Notes: a model not told the origin generated them from the letters alone. DNA of 64,000 nt from Algoriphagus sp. CAU 1675 (GCF_029222925.1 NZ_JARHUI010000005.1:305508-369507); one strand, 5' to 3'. Shown: positions 1-8,151, counted from the first letter of the stretch. Numbers and translations: made by a program.

Positions 1-323
1 TGCAATTGAAAGCTGAGGAAGTCTTATTGACCGAAGAGATGTACCATCAGAAAATTGCAGCTATTAAACAAAAGGAAAAGGAATCTCAGGAATTTAACAG
101 CAGAATATTCGGTATCAACGGACAGTACTTTCAAAAACAGGCTGAATTGCTCCAACCATTGCAGTCCAAAATTTACGACGCAATCGAACGGGTTTCCAGG
201 AAAAACAACTTGGCCATTCTTTTTGACAAGGCATCCGTCCCATCCGGAATAATCTACACGGATCCAAGACATGATTACTCCGAATTTGTTTTGGAAGAAC
301 TAGGAATTGAAGACAACAATTAA
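1..323 (+). CDS. OmpH/Skp-family periplasmic chaperone (5' end missing)
   Basis: C-terminal 106 residues of an OmpH/Skp-like protein; the reading frame is open to the left edge, so the signal peptide and true start lie outside the window. What is visible is a charged, helical, coiled-coil-like stretch rich in Lys, Glu and Gln, followed by the conserved C-terminal segment with an ILFDKAS motif, as in the next gene, where the equivalent region reads THIFAQTAG. Skp/OmpH proteins hold unfolded outer-membrane proteins in the periplasm and deliver them to the BAM complex. It lies 15 bp upstream of a second ompH-like gene on the same strand, so the two are probably co-transcribed. In Bacteroidota such tandem ompH genes commonly follow bamA; that gene would be just outside the window (inference). 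Confidence 0.8.
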   Translation, partial: QLKAEEVLLTEEMYHQKIAAIKQKEKESQEFNSRIFGINGQYFQKQAELLQPLQSKIYDAIERVSRKNNLAILFDKASVPSGIIYTDPRHDYSEFVLEELGIEDNN

Positions 324-338
324 ATACAAACACAACTA

Positions 339-890
339 ATGATGAAAGTAAAATTTATCCTTTCCGCAATCGCCCTGCTTTGCGTAGGATTTGTAGCTCA
401 AGCTCAGACTCAGGAATTGAAAATCGGGTATACCGATGTGGATTTTATCATGGATTTGATGCCAGAAATGGAACAAATCGGTGCCGATATTAGAGACTAC
501 GAAACTCAACTTCAAACCAATATCCAAACCAAAGCACAGGACTTCCAACGTCAGGTTCAGTCTTATCAGCAGGCTGCAGCTACCATGACCGAAGATGCAA
601 GAGCTGCTAAGGAACAAGAGCTTACAAAACTTCAGCAAGACCTTCAGAAGTATGAGCAGGATGCTCAGGTTAGCTATCAAAGAAAACTACAGGAGCTTTT
701 GGAGCCTGTACAGACCAAAGTTGTAAACGCAATCAATGCAGTAGCCGCTGAAAACAACTACACGCATATTTTTGCACAGACTGCCGGTCAGGCACCTATC
801 CTTCTTTACACCAAGGAAGAGGACAAGTTCACTGAATTGGTTTTGGCTAAATTGGGAATTCAGCTTCCAACTCCTCCTGCAGGAAACTAA
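339..890 (+). CDS. OmpH/Skp-family outer membrane protein chaperone
   Basis: 183-residue secreted protein. Residues 1-22 form a typical Sec signal peptide (hydrophobic LSAIALLCVGFVAQA, cleavage after AQA). Residues about 45-125 are a Gln/Glu/Lys-rich helical region predicted to form the coiled-coil tentacles of Skp, and the C-terminal 50 residues resemble the preceding gene. The expected role is a periplasmic holdase for outer-membrane proteins. The start could be the first or second of two adjacent ATG codons (339 or 342); this hardly changes the signal peptide. A strong intrinsic terminator follows at 911-950, so this is the last gene of the ompH unit. Confidence 0.88.
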   Translation: MMKVKFILSAIALLCVGFVAQAQTQELKIGYTDVDFIMDLMPEMEQIGADIRDYETQLQTNIQTKAQDFQRQVQSYQQAAATMTEDARAAKEQELTKLQQDLQKYEQDAQVSYQRKLQELLEPVQTKVVNAINAVAAENNYTHIFAQTAGQAPILLYTKEEDKFTELVLAKLGIQLPTPPAGN

Positions 891-910
891 GTCGCTACTA
901 TTCTAACAGA

Positions 911-950
911 AACCGGCATCCTGATTTTATTCGGAATGCCGGTTTTTTTA
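911..950 (+). terminator. Intrinsic terminator of the ompH pair
   Basis: The inverted repeat AACCGGCAT ... ATGCCGGTT (911-919 and 935-943) is followed directly by a T-run. It lies 20 bp past the stop of the second ompH gene and separates that unit from the thioredoxin gene. Confidence 0.85.
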
Positions 951-959
951 TTTTTGGCT

Positions 960-1265
960 ATGGCAAAAAAGAACCCCAAAGACATTATGCTTAAAAGCCA
1001 GGACGCCGTCTTGGTGGATTTTTATGCAGATTGGTGTGGCCCCTGCCAAACCATGAACCCTATCATTGAATCCGTCTTGGATGAACTGGGAGGGAAGATC
1101 AAGCTGTTGAAGCTTAACGTAGATAAGCACCCACAATTGGCTCAGCAATTTGGAGTACGGTCCATCCCACACTATGCGCTCTTCAAAAGGGGGAAAATCC
1201 TCTGGAGAAAAGGAGGAATCATGACCAAAAGAGATTTATTTCAAAGCCTTAAGGCATTTACCTAA
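960..1265 (+). CDS. Thioredoxin-family protein
   Basis: 101-residue single-domain thioredoxin. The redox motif WCGPC is at residues 25-29, preceded by VDFYADWC, and the cis-proline loop is visible as RSIPHYALF. There is no signal peptide from this start, so a cytoplasmic dithiol-disulfide oxidoreductase is expected. An upstream in-frame ATG at 936 would add a hydrophobic MPVFLFLA extension, but that ATG lies inside the right arm of the upstream terminator hairpin, so the ATG at 960 is preferred. The gene is monocistronic and converges on rluB across a shared terminator. Its partner proteins cannot be told from context. Confidence 0.88.
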   Translation: MAKKNPKDIMLKSQDAVLVDFYADWCGPCQTMNPIIESVLDELGGKIKLLKLNVDKHPQLAQQFGVRSIPHYALFKRGKILWRKGGIMTKRDLFQSLKAFT

Positions 1266-1291
1266 AAAAGCTCCCTTTCAGGAGCTTTTTT
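1266..1291. terminator. Bidirectional terminator between thioredoxin and rluB
   Basis: The hairpin AAAAGCTCC-CTTTCA-GGAGCTTTT has A-rich and T-rich flanks on both sides. It sits 1 bp after the thioredoxin stop and 5 bp from the rluB stop, so it can serve both convergent genes. Confidence 0.85.
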
Positions 1292-1295
1292 AAAT

Positions 1296-2609
1296 TTATA
1301 TGAAGAATTTTAACTTGATCACTTCCTTTTCGGTGAGGAAGCGATAATGTCCCCTTTTCAGATCTTTTTTGTCCAATCCGGCAAACATCACCCGGTCCAG
1401 AGCAGTCACCTCATAACCAAGATGCGCAAATATCCTTCTCACAATCCGGTTTCTACCAATATGAATCTCCAAACCTAAAATGGTTCTGTCTTTCGAAAGC
1501 ACTTGCATGTCATCCACATTTGCAGGCCCGTCTTCCAAAGTCAGTCCCTCTAAAATCAATTCCTCATCCTTTTTGGTAAGAGGCTTATCCAAGGTGACTT
1601 GGTAAATCTTACGGATCTCATTGGAAGGATGCGAAAGCTTGGCTGCCAACTCTCCGTCATTGGTGAAAAGTAACAGACCTGTAGTGTTTCTGTCCAGCCT
1701 TCCTACGGGGAATATCCGTTCTTCGCAGGCATTTTCCACCAAACTCATCACGGTCTTCCGTTCCATAGGATCTTCAGTAGTGGTGATAAAATCCTTGGGT
1801 TTGTTCAATAAAACATAAACCGGCTTTTCAGGATTGATTCTTTTTCCTTGATAAACCACCCGATCTGATTTTTTTACCTTATAACCCAACTCAGTAATCA
1901 CCTCATTATTGACGGTAACCAACCCTTGGCCGATCAATTCATCTGCCTCACGACGGCTGCAAATCCCGGAATTGGCGATGTATTTATTCAGGCGGATCAA
2001 GTCAGAATCAGACTTGCTTTTTGATTTCTTGGCAGGGAGAGCATCAAAATTATACTCAGGCCGCTCCACATCTGAAATATTTCTGTTAGGTCTATTTTTG
2101 CCAAAACCACTTTTTGCCGGAGCTTTTCCAAGTGAATTCCCAGAACCCTTTTCACCATAAACAGGCTTTTGGTCCCTTCCTCTACCTAGATAAACATTTC
2201 CGGATTCAGGTCGATTTTTTGAAAATTCAGTACCGAGTTTTTTGCCTTCGAATTTCCCTTTCTTCTCAAACTTCTTTGACTTGGAATCCTCTTTACGAGT
2301 AAACCTGCCTTCAGAAGAGGAATCGGATTGCTCCCCAAAAAATCTCTTCTTTCCAAAGGATGGAGCTGGTTTGGATCCAGGTTTGAACTCGGTCTTTTTG
2401 CGTCCTCCTCTGTCCGAATATTCGGTCTTCTTTTGATCAAAAGAAGGCTTATCTCCAAAGCTTCTTTTTTTGCCAAAGCCCTTTTTTTCAGTTTTTTCAA
2501 ACTTCCCTGATTTTCCAGAGGAAGGATTGTCTTTTCTAAACGGCTTCTGAGGTTCAGAACTCTCATTTTCCTGGTTGAAAAAGCGCCTTTTAGGATTGTT
2601 GTTTTTCAT
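1296..2609 (-). CDS. rluB: 23S rRNA pseudouridine synthase, RluB-like, with long disordered N-terminus
   Basis: 437 residues. The C-terminal ~235 residues are a complete RsuA/RluB/E/F pseudouridine synthase: an S4 RNA-binding domain at about 205-250 (IRLNKYIANSGICSRREAD) and the catalytic motif GRLDRNTTGLLLFTNDG, with the catalytic Asp at residue 306. RluB makes pseudouridine 2605 in 23S rRNA helix 89. Residues 1-200 are an extreme low-complexity Lys/Gly/Ser/Phe/Arg-rich extension without recognisable domains, likely disordered and RNA-binding; similar extensions are common on this enzyme in Bacteroidota. A TATCTTTG -7-like element at 2682-2689 lies 73 bp upstream. Rlu subtype is inferred from similarity alone; RluE or RsuA is less likely. 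Confidence 0.85.
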   Translation of the reverse strand: MKNNNPKRRFFNQENESSEPQKPFRKDNPSSGKSGKFEKTEKKGFGKKRSFGDKPSFDQKKTEYSDRGGRKKTEFKPGSKPAPSFGKKRFFGEQSDSSSEGRFTRKEDSKSKKFEKKGKFEGKKLGTEFSKNRPESGNVYLGRGRDQKPVYGEKGSGNSLGKAPAKSGFGKNRPNRNISDVERPEYNFDALPAKKSKSKSDSDLIRLNKYIANSGICSRREADELIGQGLVTVNNEVITELGYKVKKSDRVVYQGKRINPEKPVYVLLNKPKDFITTTEDPMERKTVMSLVENACEERIFPVGRLDRNTTGLLLFTNDGELAAKLSHPSNEIRKIYQVTLDKPLTKKDEELILEGLTLEDGPANVDDMQVLSKDRTILGLEIHIGRNRIVRRIFAHLGYEVTALDRVMFAGLDKKDLKRGHYRFLTEKEVIKLKFFI

Positions 2610-2697
2610 AAGCGTGCAGCATCACTGCTGGATTTTTGAATGATTAATAAGCGATTGAATTTCAAACGCTTAATTGGGCTGCAAAGATACTTTCATT

Positions 2698-2717
2698 CTA
2701 GGGATTTTTCTCCCTAG
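2698..2717 (-). terminator. Possible terminator hairpin after murQ
   Basis: The perfect 7-bp inverted repeat CTAGGGA ... TCCCTAG with a 6-nt loop lies 11-30 bp past the murQ stop. It lacks a T-run on the minus strand, so efficiency is uncertain. Confidence 0.4.
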
Positions 2718-2727
2718 TCTGAAAAAT

Positions 2728-3537
2728 TTACTTGTTTTTATAAAAATACTCCGTTGCCTTTCTCACTGAACCCTCCGACAACAAAAGCCCCTTTGCTTCC
2801 TCCTCACCCAAACCGGTAGCTTCCATGATCATTTTTGTACCTCTATCTACCAATTTGGCATTGGATAGTTGCATGTCTACCATTTTGTTGCCTTTAACTC
2901 TTCCCAGCTTTATCATAACAGTAGTTGAAATCATATTCAGTACCAATTTCTGGGCTGTCCCGGCTTTCATTCTGGTACTTCCAGTGACAAACTCAGGACC
3001 TACGACCACTTCAATTGGGTATTCTACTTCCTGACTCAACGGGGAATTGGGGTTGCAGGTGATACAACCAGTTAGTAAACCATTATCCCTGGCAGTCTTG
3101 ACTCCACCTATCACATAGGGTGTAGTCCCGGATGCCGCTATCCCGATTATAGTATCATCACTGTTGAAGCCGTATTCCTGAATATCTTTCCAAGCCTGAT
3201 TCCGATCATCTTCGGCATTTTCCACGGCCTTTCGGATTGCTGAATCCCCTCCAGCTATAAGCCCAATTACCCAATCGTGAGGAACACCGTATGTTGGAGG
3301 ACATTCTGAAGCATCCAATATACCCAGTCTTCCGCTCGTGCCGGCACCAATGTAAATCAATCTACCCCCCTTTTCCATTCGAGGCACAATCTGCTCAACC
3401 AGTAGGGCAATGGCAGGAATCACCTTCTTGACAGCCTCAGGCACTCGATGGTCCTCTTTATTGATATTCTGAAGCAGATCTTTGATCTCCATCTGCTCGA
3501 GATTGTCATAATGTGAGGGGCTTTCAGTTACTTTCAT
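2728..3537 (-). CDS. murQ: N-acetylmuramic acid 6-phosphate etherase
   Basis: 269 residues, a SIS-domain enzyme close to the usual MurQ length. It cleaves the D-lactyl ether of MurNAc-6-phosphate to give GlcNAc-6-phosphate plus lactate in cell-wall recycling. The signature IGAGTSGRLGILDASECPPT is present with the catalytic Glu at residue 78, and NAEDD supplies the second conserved Glu at 109 (equivalents of E. coli Glu83 and Glu114). The sugar-phosphate loops GIAASGTTPYV and VTGSTRMKAGTAQK are intact. Its start overlaps the stop of the upstream kinase gene by ATGA, indicating translational coupling. Together the two genes make a MurNAc salvage module. Confidence 0.95.
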   Translation of the reverse strand: MKVTESPSHYDNLEQMEIKDLLQNINKEDHRVPEAVKKVIPAIALLVEQIVPRMEKGGRLIYIGAGTSGRLGILDASECPPTYGVPHDWVIGLIAGGDSAIRKAVENAEDDRNQAWKDIQEYGFNSDDTIIGIAASGTTPYVIGGVKTARDNGLLTGCITCNPNSPLSQEVEYPIEVVVGPEFVTGSTRMKAGTAQKLVLNMISTTVMIKLGRVKGNKMVDMQLSNAKLVDRGTKMIMEATGLGEEEAKGLLLSEGSVRKATEYFYKNK

Positions 3538-4376
3538 AATTTTTCTTGGTGGTAAAGTGTAAGTCCTGCTATTGGACTTTCTATGATCAAATTGACATAA
3601 AGGCCAGCATCCATGGCAGCTTTTCTCAAAATATCGCTGTTATAATATGCAATGGAGCCCACAAAGTTAACAGGCTTATTTCCGTAATCTCTGTACTTCA
3701 AAACATGTTTGGCAAAGAAATCCTGGAATGAGCTATAGAAAAGATTATAGCAGTAAGGTTCACTTTTATGTTCGGTGATAAACCTGCAAAAACTTGCCAT
3801 GTACCGATTGGGAAAGGGCTGCCTATACACATGATCCTGAATTAGCGCTGCACTTAACTGGAACCGGTCAATCAATTCTTCCCGAATTACTTGAGGCATT
3901 TCCTCGTTAATGAAATCAATAAGAAATTTTCTTCCCACGTAACCTCCACCACCTTCATCTCCCAAAATATACCCGGGAGCTGGTCTGGAATCAATGATTT
4001 TCTCACCATCATAATCACAGCTATTGGACCCAGTACCTAGAATGCAGGCAATTCCCGCCTGATGACCACAGGTCGCATGTGCTGCTGCAGAAAGGTCGTG
4101 ATCTACTTGAATCTTGGAATTCGGGAAAATCGTCCTTAAGGCATTTTCAACTTCCTTTTTTCGGATATCTGCAGAACATCCGGCACCGTAGTAATAAATC
4201 TCTTCGATTTCACTTTCCAGATTTACCAGAAAATCCTGGCGCATCTGAATGGCCATTTCCTCGGAAGTTTGATAATAGGGATTAAAGCCTACTCCCCTAT
4301 TTTGACTGACTCTTCCATCCTTGTGAATAACTCTCCAGTCTGTTTTACTTGAGCCACTATCTGCTATTAAAATCAT
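3534..4376 (-). CDS. Amino-sugar kinase of the BadF/BadG family (GlcNAc/MurNAc kinase, MurK-like)
   Basis: 280 residues of the ASKHA kinase fold. The N-terminal phosphate-1 motif is LIADSGSSKTDWRV, the phosphate-2 region CILGTGSNSCDYDG, and GDEGGGGYVGRKF is typical of N-acetylglucosamine kinases. The start is placed at the ATG at 4376, which directly begins the kinase fold and sits 1 bp from the stop of the cytochrome b5-like gene. Because it overlaps murQ (ATGA), the most likely substrate is MurNAc, with GlcNAc also possible; bifunctional MurK kinases of this family are known next to murQ in other bacteria. The exact substrate is an inference from context. Confidence 0.83.
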   Translation of the reverse strand: MILIADSGSSKTDWRVIHKDGRVSQNRGVGFNPYYQTSEEMAIQMRQDFLVNLESEIEEIYYYGAGCSADIRKKEVENALRTIFPNSKIQVDHDLSAAAHATCGHQAGIACILGTGSNSCDYDGEKIIDSRPAPGYILGDEGGGGYVGRKFLIDFINEEMPQVIREELIDRFQLSAALIQDHVYRQPFPNRYMASFCRFITEHKSEPYCYNLFYSSFQDFFAKHVLKYRDYGNKPVNFVGSIAYYNSDILRKAAMDAGLYVNLIIESPIAGLTLYHQEKL

Positions 4377-4377
4377 A

Positions 4378-4605
4378 TTATTCCAAGCGCCCAATGGGCG
4401 AAAATCGTTCAAATACTTTTTCAGAATGGGGGGCGTCGAGTAGTTCCTCGGTCAAATCCTGCCCCGCCCAATGTTCATAATGCTTCCCTGATTTCCAAAG
4501 TCGGGAATGGGTCACTTCATAAATAATCCCCCGATAAGCAATCCATATTTCCGGCTTATCCTGCCCATTTCTCAGTGCGAGCTGCTGTTTAGTATAAACT
4601 TTCAT
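4378..4605 (-). CDS. Small cytochrome b5-like heme-binding protein
   Basis: 75 residues, no signal peptide. It matches the short prokaryotic cytochrome b5-like heme/steroid-binding family: WIAYRGIIYEVTHSRLW, then GKHYEHWAGQDLT and ELLDAPH. His45 (in HYEHWAG) and His60 (in APH) are the likely axial heme ligands. The start is the ATG at 4605, overlapping the stop of the upstream arginase-fold gene as TGATG, and its own stop is 1 bp before the kinase start, so it is embedded in the MurNAc-salvage unit. Its electron partner is not evident. Steroid or other ligand binding instead of heme cannot be excluded. Confidence 0.75.
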   Translation of the reverse strand: MKVYTKQQLALRNGQDKPEIWIAYRGIIYEVTHSRLWKSGKHYEHWAGQDLTEELLDAPHSEKVFERFSPIGRLE

Positions 4606-5756
4606 CAAAGCAACTTAATCTGAGCATTGATCCAACGCTCGGGAATTTCACCTTTTTGTGCTGTCTGATAATCAGAATAACTGCATGGAACTGTGGTAAA
4701 CCTGTCGAATTTCTCGGTTTCGTTATGAGGGATTTCCATCCACCACTTTCCACTTCTTTTGCTTTTATAGAATACTAGGGTATTGGGCTTGCTATCCAGG
4801 GAAACTGTGTACTTGGTGTAATCACTGCTCTTAAAAGAAAGACTATCCTTACGGGAGTAAAACCCTTCTATGAAATACCAAAGCATAACTGCTGCAACTT
4901 TTGCGGTTTTGTTGCTCGCATCATCGAAATAGGGTTCATATCCATAAATCCCAATGGAACTCAATTTTTCATTCATCCCTGCAAACCAGCAAATCTGGCA
5001 GGCTTCCTCTGCGGTAAGACCAAAGGGCTGGGCATCTATTACACCGGGTGCATCAGAAGACTGAATAGCACAGAGGTCAAAACTCAATAAATCAGCATTC
5101 CTGATCAGTGGTTCTATTTCCTTGAACTCTGTTCGGACCTTACCCAGTCGCATGTGGTCGAAATACAACTTTTCAATCACATTAATCAAGGAAGGATCTA
5201 CCAAAAAACTCTGATAAGCAAGATGGGTATAAGAAAAAAGAAAATTGGGTTGGTGTAAAATTATTTCCTGAGTATGCTGGTCAGCCAATGGCCCATCCTC
5301 TTCCATATCAAGCTTAGCATCCACCGTCAAGAGGCTAATCAACTTTTTCATTTTTTGATAAGACAAGTACTGACCGTAGTCCAGATCATGTGTCCCTCCA
5401 AAATACACTGGCAAAATCTGATGCTTCATGAGATATTCCCCCACCTGTTGCATGCGCTCATAGGTATCCTGGAGCGTTTCTCCCGGAATCAAATCACCCA
5501 AATCCGCCAATCGATAGGGACCAATTCCTCGTTTCAGTTCATAAAGTTTTTCCCGAATCTCGTTCGATCCTCGAGCCACGCTTTCTGATTTTGCGACTCC
5601 TCGGGTTTCTTTCAGTCCAACTAGGGCAATTTGAACTCCTTTTAAATCTGGAAATTCCTCCCCATACCAGTGAATCTGGCTAAAGAAGGAATTTTCTGGA
5701 TATTTCTTTTGCCACAGGAATTCTGCTACCGGCTCAAAAAAAGATTGAATATTCAT
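4605..5756 (-). CDS. Arginase-fold protein (formimidoylglutamase-like) with degenerate metal site
   Basis: 383 residues. Family motifs of the ureohydrolase (arginase/agmatinase/formimidoylglutamase) fold are recognisable: YFGGTHD at 118-124, VDAKLD at 145-150 and LSFDLCAIQSSDAPG at 224-238. In canonical enzymes these read GGDHS, DAHxD and SxDxDxxDP. Here His123, Asp146, Asp150 and Asp227 remain, but the metal-binding His is Lys148 and the last Asp is Cys229, so a normal di-manganese centre is unlikely. The start is the ATG at 5756; the frame extends further upstream only through a TTG. It heads the unit with the b5-like protein, kinase and MurQ. It could be a single-metal amidinohydrolase or a non-catalytic homologue. 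Confidence 0.7.
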   Translation of the reverse strand: MNIQSFFEPVAEFLWQKKYPENSFFSQIHWYGEEFPDLKGVQIALVGLKETRGVAKSESVARGSNEIREKLYELKRGIGPYRLADLGDLIPGETLQDTYERMQQVGEYLMKHQILPVYFGGTHDLDYGQYLSYQKMKKLISLLTVDAKLDMEEDGPLADQHTQEIILHQPNFLFSYTHLAYQSFLVDPSLINVIEKLYFDHMRLGKVRTEFKEIEPLIRNADLLSFDLCAIQSSDAPGVIDAQPFGLTAEEACQICWFAGMNEKLSSIGIYGYEPYFDDASNKTAKVAAVMLWYFIEGFYSRKDSLSFKSSDYTKYTVSLDSKPNTLVFYKSKRSGKWWMEIPHNETEKFDRFTTVPCSYSDYQTAQKGEIPERWINAQIKLL

Positions 5757-5800
5757 AAGGGTTAGGTGTAGGGTAAAAATAAGCAAAAAAGCCTCTAATA

Positions 5801-5826
5801 ATAAAAAATCCCGCCGAAGCGGGATT
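5801..5826 (-). terminator. Intrinsic terminator of nqrF
   Basis: On the minus strand AATCCCGC-TTCG-GCGGGATT is followed by TTTTATT, a GC-rich stem with a TTCG tetraloop, starting 12 bp after the nqrF stop. It insulates nqrF from the arginase-fold gene downstream. Confidence 0.9.
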
Positions 5827-5837
5827 GAAGTTTTTCA

Positions 5838-7142
5838 TTATCCTCCGAAGTCATCGAATCGGATGTTTTCCTGAGGAATACCCAAATCATCAAGCATTTT
5901 CAGAACGGCAGCATTCATCAATGGAGGACCGCATAGGTAGAATTCTACCTCATCTGGCTCTGGGTGATTCTTCAGATAATTGTCAAACAATACTTGGTGA
6001 ATAAACCCTACATAACCGTCTCCTTCTTTATCATCCAAAGACTTCTTGATTTTCCAATTATCTTCAGGAAGCGGCTCTGAAAGACCGATATTGAAAGAGA
6101 AATTAGGGAAGTCTTTTTCAATAGCCCGGAAATGAGGCACATAGAATAGTTCTTTCTTAGATCTACCTCCATACCAATATGAAACTTTTCTGGAAGTCTT
6201 CTCAGTATGGAAAAGATGGAAGATCTGAGCTCTCAATGGAGCCATACCAGCACCACCACCAATATAGATCATTTCTCTATCCGTTGGGTTGATATGGAAT
6301 TCACCATAAGGACCAGAAATGGTCACTTTGTCCCCTGGCTTTCGAGAGAATACATAAGAAGAGCAAACACCTGGATTTACATCCATCCACTTATTGTTAG
6401 CTCTATCCCATGGTGGAGTAGCAATACGAATGGTCAACATCACGATATTACCTTCAGCTGGGTGGTTTGCCATGGAGTAAGCTCTAAATAGCTCTTCTCC
6501 ATTTTTCATGACCAGATCCCACAAACCAAACTTATCCCAATCACTTTGATAAACATCGGCCGGGTGACCTAGCTCAGGATGTGGAGTGATATCCATATCC
6601 TTGAAGTTTACAGTGATTACAGGTACATCAATCTGAATATATCCACCTGCTTCGAAGTTCAAAACTTCTCCCTCAGGTAGTTTAACTTTGAATTCTTTGA
6701 TGAAAGTAGAAACGTTGTAATTGGAAATTACTTCACACTCCCATTTCTTGATTCCGAAGATCTCCTCAGGAACACGAATCTTCATGTCCTGCTTCACCTT
6801 CACTTGGCAAGCCAAGCGAACATGACCCTGCTGTTCTGCTCTGCTTAGGTGGCCTACCTCCGTTGGAAGAACTTCTCCTCCACCTTCTTCAACCACGCAC
6901 TTACACATGGCACAGGTACCGCCTCCTCCACATGCTGAAGGAAGAAAAATCTTTTGATTTCCCAATGTGGAAAGCAAGCTAGTTCCCGCTGAAGTTACAA
7001 TCGGATTGCTTTCGTCACCATTGATAATAATTTTAACATCTCCTGAATTCACCAGCTTAGACTGGGCAAACAGTAGGATGAATACCAGTAGCAGAATAAT
7101 TACGGTAAATGCTACAATGGAAGTAATAATTACAGAACCCAT
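5838..7142 (-). CDS. nqrF: Na+-translocating NADH:quinone reductase subunit F
   Basis: 434 residues. NqrF is the NADH-oxidising entry subunit of the sodium-pumping Na+-NQR complex in the inner membrane. It has one N-terminal membrane helix (residues 4-28), a 2Fe-2S domain with Cys71, Cys77, Cys80 and Cys112 (the C-x5-C-x2-C-x31-C spacing of NqrF), an FAD-binding RAYSM motif at 220-224, and an NADH-binding domain with [14 protein letters not shown] and the C-terminal CGPPLM and FDDFGG motifs. It is alone: no nqrA-E lies on either side, and it has its own promoter-like element at 7185-7218 and its own terminator. The rest of the complex must be encoded elsewhere, or this copy has another partner. 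Confidence 0.93.
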   Translation of the reverse strand: MGSVIITSIVAFTVIILLLVFILLFAQSKLVNSGDVKIIINGDESNPIVTSAGTSLLSTLGNQKIFLPSACGGGGTCAMCKCVVEEGGGEVLPTEVGHLSRAEQQGHVRLACQVKVKQDMKIRVPEEIFGIKKWECEVISNYNVSTFIKEFKVKLPEGEVLNFEAGGYIQIDVPVITVNFKDMDITPHPELGHPADVYQSDWDKFGLWDLVMKNGEELFRAYSMANHPAEGNIVMLTIRIATPPWDRANNKWMDVNPGVCSSYVFSRKPGDKVTISGPYGEFHINPTDREMIYIGGGAGMAPLRAQIFHLFHTEKTSRKVSYWYGGRSKKELFYVPHFRAIEKDFPNFSFNIGLSEPLPEDNWKIKKSLDDKEGDGYVGFIHQVLFDNYLKNHPEPDEVEFYLCGPPLMNAAVLKMLDDLGIPQENIRFDDFGG

Positions 7143-7184
7143 GAAATTTTGGTTTTACTTTTTTCTGATGGATTTAAGGGTGCA

Positions 7185-7218
7185 CAAATATATTTATTAA
7201 TCACAATAACAGACCAAT
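7185..7218 (-). promoter_or_regulatory. Putative Bacteroidota-type promoter for nqrF
   Basis: On the minus strand TATATTTG (7192-7185) matches the TAnnTTTG -7 consensus. An ATTG (7218-7215) lies 22 nt upstream, slightly beyond the usual 19-21 spacing. The -7 ends 42 bp before the ATG. Confidence 0.5.
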
Positions 7219-7270
7219 AAACGCACCAATTTTGGGCGGAATACGCCCTTTAATTTTTTAAGACAACCGA

Positions 7271-8113
7271 TTAATTATTCAAAAGGTTTAACAAAGTGCT
7301 CAGTCTACTTTTTAGCTGTCTTCTGTCTATGATAAAATCAAGAAACCCATGCTCCAAAACAAACTCTGAACTTTGAAATCCTTTAGGAAGATCTTTTCCA
7401 ATGGTCTCCCGGATTACCCTTGGTCCTGCGAAACCAATCAAGGCACCAGGCTCGGCAATATTAAAATCTCCCAACATGGCATAAGAAGCAGTAACACCAC
7501 CGGTGGTTGGGTCAGTCAAAAGAGAAATATAAGGAATGGCTGCCTGATCCAACAGGGCCAATTTAGCTGAGGTCTTTGCCATTTGCATGAGGGAAAACCC
7601 TGCCTCCATCATTCTCGCTCCCCCGGATTTAGAAATCATCAAGAAAGGCACCTTGTTTTTCAGAGAATGGTCAATCGCCCTCGCGATTTTTTCTCCTACA
7701 ACAGATCCCATGGAACCTCCTATAAAATTGAAATCCATACAGGCCACTACAATATCAATCCCGTTCATCTTGCCATAAGCAGTTCTCACGGCGTCATTCA
7801 GTTCAGTTTTGGCTATTGTAGCCTCGATTCTGGATGAATACGGCTTGGTATCTGTGAATTTCAGGGGATCACCGGACTTCATGTCTTTGTCCAACTCTGT
7901 GAATTTATTCCCGTCAAATAGTATTTCAAAATATTCTTTGGATCCGATTTTGACATGGAAGTCGTCATCAGGGCAAACAAATGCATTGTTTTTCAGCTCT
8001 CGGGTATGGATAATATTTCCATTAGGAGTCTTAAACCACAGCCCGTCAGGGGCGTCCTTTTTCTCAGCTGTGGAGGTTTTGATTCCTTTATCCGTTCTTT
8101 TAAACCAAGCCAT
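7271..8113 (-). CDS. accD: Acetyl-CoA carboxylase carboxyltransferase subunit beta, lacking the zinc ribbon cysteines
   Basis: 280 residues, full-length for AccD. With AccA it transfers the carboxyl group from biotin to acetyl-CoA, giving malonyl-CoA for fatty acid synthesis. The crotonase-like core is intact: [50 protein letters not shown]. The N-terminal zinc ribbon, normally C-x2-C-x14/15-C-x2-C, is degenerate: the first Cys position is Thr29, no Cys occurs at the second (Asn31/Gly32), Cys47 remains, and the fourth is Asp50. The surrounding fold sequence ([15 protein letters not shown]) is conserved, so this looks like loss of zinc binding rather than a sequencing error. A TAAATTTG -7 element lies at 8152-8159. 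Confidence 0.92.
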   Translation of the reverse strand: MAWFKRTDKGIKTSTAEKKDAPDGLWFKTPNGNIIHTRELKNNAFVCPDDDFHVKIGSKEYFEILFDGNKFTELDKDMKSGDPLKFTDTKPYSSRIEATIAKTELNDAVRTAYGKMNGIDIVVACMDFNFIGGSMGSVVGEKIARAIDHSLKNKVPFLMISKSGGARMMEAGFSLMQMAKTSAKLALLDQAAIPYISLLTDPTTGGVTASYAMLGDFNIAEPGALIGFAGPRVIRETIGKDLPKGFQSSEFVLEHGFLDFIIDRRQLKSRLSTLLNLLNN

Positions 8114-8151
8114 ATTGAGTTTTTATTTTTTTTTTGACAAGTCAAAGGACA

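Noticed and set aside
936..959. Upstream start for the thioredoxin
   Set aside because: The ATG at 936 lies in the terminator stem, and the added residues are a hydrophobic run unlike the family.
2186..2566. Second minus-strand ORF inside rluB
   Set aside because: Frame-shifted shadow of the low-complexity rluB region; no independent features.
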